From contig NZ_JALNUI010000008.1 of assembly GCF_026544205.1 (NCBI RefSeq), positions 1 through 64,000 of the forward strand: DNA of 64,000 nt, given 5' to 3'. The stretch is from Curtobacterium sp. GC_Cur_3. Its GTDB lineage: Bacteria > Actinomycetota > Actinomycetes > Actinomycetales > Microbacteriaceae. How positions within the stretch are numbered: position 1 is the stretch's first letter; each line of letters opens with the position of its first letter. This document shows, one piece after another, positions 61,347-64,000 of this stretch. Both the position numbers and the translations under genes were made by a program. The notes beneath the pieces are model-generated. The model made no database searches and was not told the origin of the DNA. It saw only the letters and a list, made by a program, of their open reading frames with translations.

Positions 61347-62286
61347 CACGGAATCGCGCTCGGCGACGCACTTCGTCGCCCCGCTCGAGGAGACGCCGCT
61401 CCAGGCGATCGACAACGTCAACGAGGACGAGAAGGCCCGGTCCCTCTGGACCGACGCCTGGGAGTCCATGCGCAGCCGTCCGACCTTCTGGATCTCCTCG
61501 GTGCTGATCGTCCTGATCATCATCGTGGCGGTGTTCCCGGGGCTGTTCACGCACGTCGACCCGCGGGCGTCGAACCTCAACAACAGCGACGAGGGTCCGC
61601 GCGCCGGCCACCTCCTCGGCTTCACGCGTCAGGGCTACGACACGTACGCCCGCGTGATCTGGGGCGCCCGGAACTCGCTGATCGTCGGCATCGTCGCCAC
61701 CGTCCTCGTGACGGCCGTCGGTGTCGTGATCGGTGCCCTCGCCGGGTTCTTCGGTGGCTGGCTCGACACGATCGTGTCGCGCATCGGTGACATCTTCTTC
61801 TCGATCCCCACCGTCCTCGGCGCCATCGTGATCATGTCGGTCATCCCGGCCCGCAACCCCATCACGGTGTCGCTGGTGCTGGCGGCCTTCGCCTGGCCCC
61901 AGATCGCCCGCATCATGCGCGGTGCGGTCCTCAGCGCCAAGCAGGCCGACTACGTGACCGCGTCGGAGGCCCTCGGGGTCAGCCGGATGAAGGTCCTCGT
62001 GCGCCACGTGGTCCCGAACTCGCTCGCACCGGTCATCGTCGTCGCGACGGTCTCGCTCGGCACGTTCATCGTGGCCGAGGCCACCCTGTCGTTCCTCGGC
62101 ATCGGCCTGCCGCCGTCGTCCCTCAGCTGGGGCCTCGACATCGGCACCGCGCAGTCGTCGATCCGCACCAACCCGGCGACCATCTTCTGGCCGTCGGCAG
62201 CCCTGTCCATCACCGTGCTCGCGTTCCTGCTCCTCGGAGACGTGGTCCGCGACGCACTCGACCCGAAGGCGAGGGCCCGCCGATGA
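61336..62286 (+). CDS. Peptide ABC transporter permease, DppC type
   Basis: Second membrane subunit of 316 aa. A cytoplasmic N-terminus of about 55 residues precedes six helices. GARNSLIVGIVATVLVTAVG and the EAA-like AKQADYVTASEALGVSRMKV are characteristic of DppC/OppC, as is FLGIGLPPSSLSWGLDI. Start overlaps dppB by 11 bp and the stop overlaps the ATPase ATG (ATGA), so the three are coupled. Confidence 0.94.
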   Translation: MPSNTESRSATHFVAPLEETPLQAIDNVNEDEKARSLWTDAWESMRSRPTFWISSVLIVLIIIVAVFPGLFTHVDPRASNLNNSDEGPRAGHLLGFTRQGYDTYARVIWGARNSLIVGIVATVLVTAVGVVIGALAGFFGGWLDTIVSRIGDIFFSIPTVLGAIVIMSVIPARNPITVSLVLAAFAWPQIARIMRGAVLSAKQADYVTASEALGVSRMKVLVRHVVPNSLAPVIVVATVSLGTFIVAEATLSFLGIGLPPSSLSWGLDIGTAQSSIRTNPATIFWPSAALSITVLAFLLLGDVVRDALDPKARARR

Positions 62287-64000
62287 GCGAGACGCTGACC
62301 GAGCCGGCCGCCCGCCGTACCCGCGGCGACGGCGCACCGCTCCTCGAGATCTCCGGCCTGGAGATCGGCTTCAAGACCCAGGGCGGCTTCGTGCAGGCCG
62401 TCCGCGGTGTCGACCTCACCCTCGAGCAGGGCGAACGCCTCGCGATCGTGGGCGAGTCCGGCTCGGGCAAGTCCACCAGCGCGCAGGCGATCATCAAGCT
62501 GCTGCCGGGCGCCGGGCAGGTGACCGCCGGGTCGATCAAGTTCAACGGTCGTGAGCTCGTCGGCCTCTCCGACAAGGAGATGTCGGAGATCCGCGGCAAG
62601 GAGATCGGCTACGTCCCGCAGGACCCGATGTCGAACCTCAACCCGCTGTGGACCATCGGGTTCCAGGTCGAGGAGGCCATCCGTGCGAACGGCATGGCCA
62701 CCGGCAAGAAGGCCGTGCGCGAGCGTGCGATCGAGGTCCTGCAGGAGGCCGGCCTCGGTGACGCCGCGACCCGCCTGAAGCAGTACCCGCACGAGTTCTC
62801 GGGCGGCATGCGCCAGCGCGTGCTCATCGGCATCGGCCTGTCGAGCCGTCCGCAGCTGCTCATCGCCGACGAGCCCACGAGTGCGCTCGACGTCACCGTG
62901 CAGCGCGTGATCCTCGACCACCTCGAGACGCTGACCCGCGACTTCGGCACCAGCGTGCTCTTCATCACGCACGACCTCGGCCTCGCCGCCGAGCGCGCCG
63001 AGAAGCTCGTCGTGATGTACAAGGGCCAGGTCGTCGAGGCGGGGCCGTCGAAGGAGATCCTCGGCAACCCGCAGCACCCGTACACGCAGCGCCTCGTCGC
63101 CGCGGCGCCCTCGCTCGCGAGCCGTCGCATCCAGTCGAAGGTGCAGCACCAGCGGGTCGACATCGCCGACGCCGGCAGCGACGACGCCGAGCTCATCGCC
63201 CGCGCCCAGCAGCGCGAGCACCAGCCCACGCGGGACCTCATCGTGGTGAAGAACCTCGAGAAGGTCTACAAGCTGCGCGGCAAGAACCTCGCCTCGCGCG
63301 AGCTCAAGGCCGTCGACGACGTGTCGTTCTCGATCCCGAAGGGCACCACCACGGCGCTCGTCGGTGAGTCCGGTTCGGGCAAGTCGACCGTCGCGAAGCT
63401 CGTCCTGCAGCTCGAGGGCATCACCAGCGGCACGGTGCAGTTCGACGGCATCGACATCGGCGCGCTGAAGGGCAAGGAGCTCTTCGACTTCCGCCGCCGC
63501 GTCCAGCCGGTGTTCCAGGACCCGTACGGCTCCCTCGACCCGATGTACAACGTCGGGAACACCATCGCGGAGCCGCTCGTCACGCACAGCATCGGGGACA
63601 AGGCCTCGCGCCGTGCCCGGGTCCGTGAGCTCCTCGACCAGGTCGCCCTGCCGGCGTCCATGGTGAACCGCTACCCGAACGAGCTCTCCGGCGGACAGCG
63701 GCAGCGCATCGCGGTCGCCCGTGCGCTGGCGCTGAAGCCCGAGGTCATCGTCCTCGACGAGGCGGTCTCGGCGCTCGACGTCCTCGTGCAGGGCCAGATC
63801 CTCGACCTGCTCACGGAGCTGCAGTCGGAGCTCGGTCTGACCTACCTGTTCATCACGCACGACCTCGCCGTCGTCCGCCTCGTCGCGGACAACGTCTGCG
63901 TCATGCGACAGGGTCGGATCGTGGAGACGGCGACGACCGACGAGGTCTTCGCCAACCCGCGCGAGCAGTACACGCAGGACCTCCTGGCGGCCATCCCCGG
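62283..64000 (+). CDS. Fused dual-domain peptide ABC transporter ATPase, cut by window edge
   Basis: About 572 codons visible, open at the right edge. Two complete nucleotide-binding domains stand in series, DppD-like then DppF-like. Each has Walker A GESGSGKST (residues about 57-65 and 364-372), a Q-loop (YVPQDP; PVFQDP), an ABC signature (FSGGMRQR; LSGGQRQR) and Walker B (LLIADEPTS; VIVLDEAVS). Each has the H-loop in FITHDL. The Asp-Glu-Ala of the second Walker B differs slightly from the usual DEP but keeps the catalytic Glu. DppD/DppF are fused in this lineage rather than encoded separately. Confidence 0.95.
   Translation, partial: MSETLTEPAARRTRGDGAPLLEISGLEIGFKTQGGFVQAVRGVDLTLEQGERLAIVGESGSGKSTSAQAIIKLLPGAGQVTAGSIKFNGRELVGLSDKEMSEIRGKEIGYVPQDPMSNLNPLWTIGFQVEEAIRANGMATGKKAVRERAIEVLQEAGLGDAATRLKQYPHEFSGGMRQRVLIGIGLSSRPQLLIADEPTSALDVTVQRVILDHLETLTRDFGTSVLFITHDLGLAAERAEKLVVMYKGQVVEAGPSKEILGNPQHPYTQRLVAAAPSLASRRIQSKVQHQRVDIADAGSDDAELIARAQQREHQPTRDLIVVKNLEKVYKLRGKNLASRELKAVDDVSFSIPKGTTTALVGESGSGKSTVAKLVLQLEGITSGTVQFDGIDIGALKGKELFDFRRRVQPVFQDPYGSLDPMYNVGNTIAEPLVTHSIGDKASRRARVRELLDQVALPASMVNRYPNELSGGQRQRIAVARALALKPEVIVLDEAVSALDVLVQGQILDLLTELQSELGLTYLFITHDLAVVRLVADNVCVMRQGRIVETATTDEVFANPREQYTQDLLAAIP

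Overview
The window is a very GC-rich (about 70% by eye), gene-dense piece of an actinobacterial chromosome. A mycothiol S-conjugate amidase, abundant GTG starts, -10 boxes placed directly in front of start codons and a PIN-PhoH ATPase point to Actinomycetota. Several small genes (DUF4307, DUF4245 and DUF6264 types) and recurring GGAGGC-core palindromes suggest Microbacteriaceae, probably close to Curtobacterium; that genus-level guess is inference. I found no rRNA, tRNA, insertion sequence, integrase or CRISPR array. Most of the window is ordinary core genome.

Layout. 1-15.4 kb: a truncated acyl-CoA synthetase, a large Ig-like surface/membrane protein, a LemA-M48 protease pair, a YcaQ/AlkX-type glycosylase, an AI-2E family exporter, threonine ammonia-lyase, GreA, DUF4307, mycothiol amidase, a hemolysin III protein, a cis-prenyltransferase and a class V aminotransferase. 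15.6-28.4 kb: PhoH, fumarase C, carbonic anhydrase, exonuclease VII (xseA, and xseB with a DUF4245 gene), IspH, an M18 aminopeptidase, class II aldolase, GlpX and RmuC. 28.5-41.6 kb: a complete myo-inositol catabolic operon (iolC, aldolase, iolA, iolB, iolD, iolE, iolG, iolH, transaldolase-like, second dehydrogenase), then a tautomerase and a GntR/UTRA repressor. 41.6-53.3 kb: accessory and regulatory genes (exonuclease, YchF, a second-type methionine aminopeptidase with a divergent XRE regulator, remnants of a toxin-antitoxin locus, PLP enzymes, GNAT, LysR, an FBP zinc-finger protein and a BlaI/M56 pair). 53.3-58.1 kb: glycine cleavage operon gcvT-gcvH-gcvP behind a tandem glycine riboswitch. 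58.2-64 kb: a peptide ABC transporter operon cut by the right edge.

How the parts work together. The inositol operon encodes myo-inositol oxidation (IolG), dehydration (IolE), ring opening (IolD), isomerisation (IolB), phosphorylation (IolC), aldol cleavage (the Cgl0159-type protein) and malonate-semialdehyde oxidation (IolA). The same short inverted repeat, TGTC-N2-GACA, lies in front of iolC, in front of the tautomerase gene and in front of the GntR gene. The simplest reading is one autoregulated GntR repressor controlling all three units, which makes the tautomerase a candidate extra member of the pathway. No inositol transporter lies in the window.

Other notable features are at least a dozen genes whose only visible promoter implies leaderless mRNA, a 33-bp overlapping divergent promoter between map and an XRE gene, a decayed HTH/nucleotidyltransferase-HEPN-like module whose debris appears to form the tail of the neighbouring XRE protein, and a family of near-perfect palindromic terminators, one arm of which also occurs as an exact 19-mer inside gcvP.
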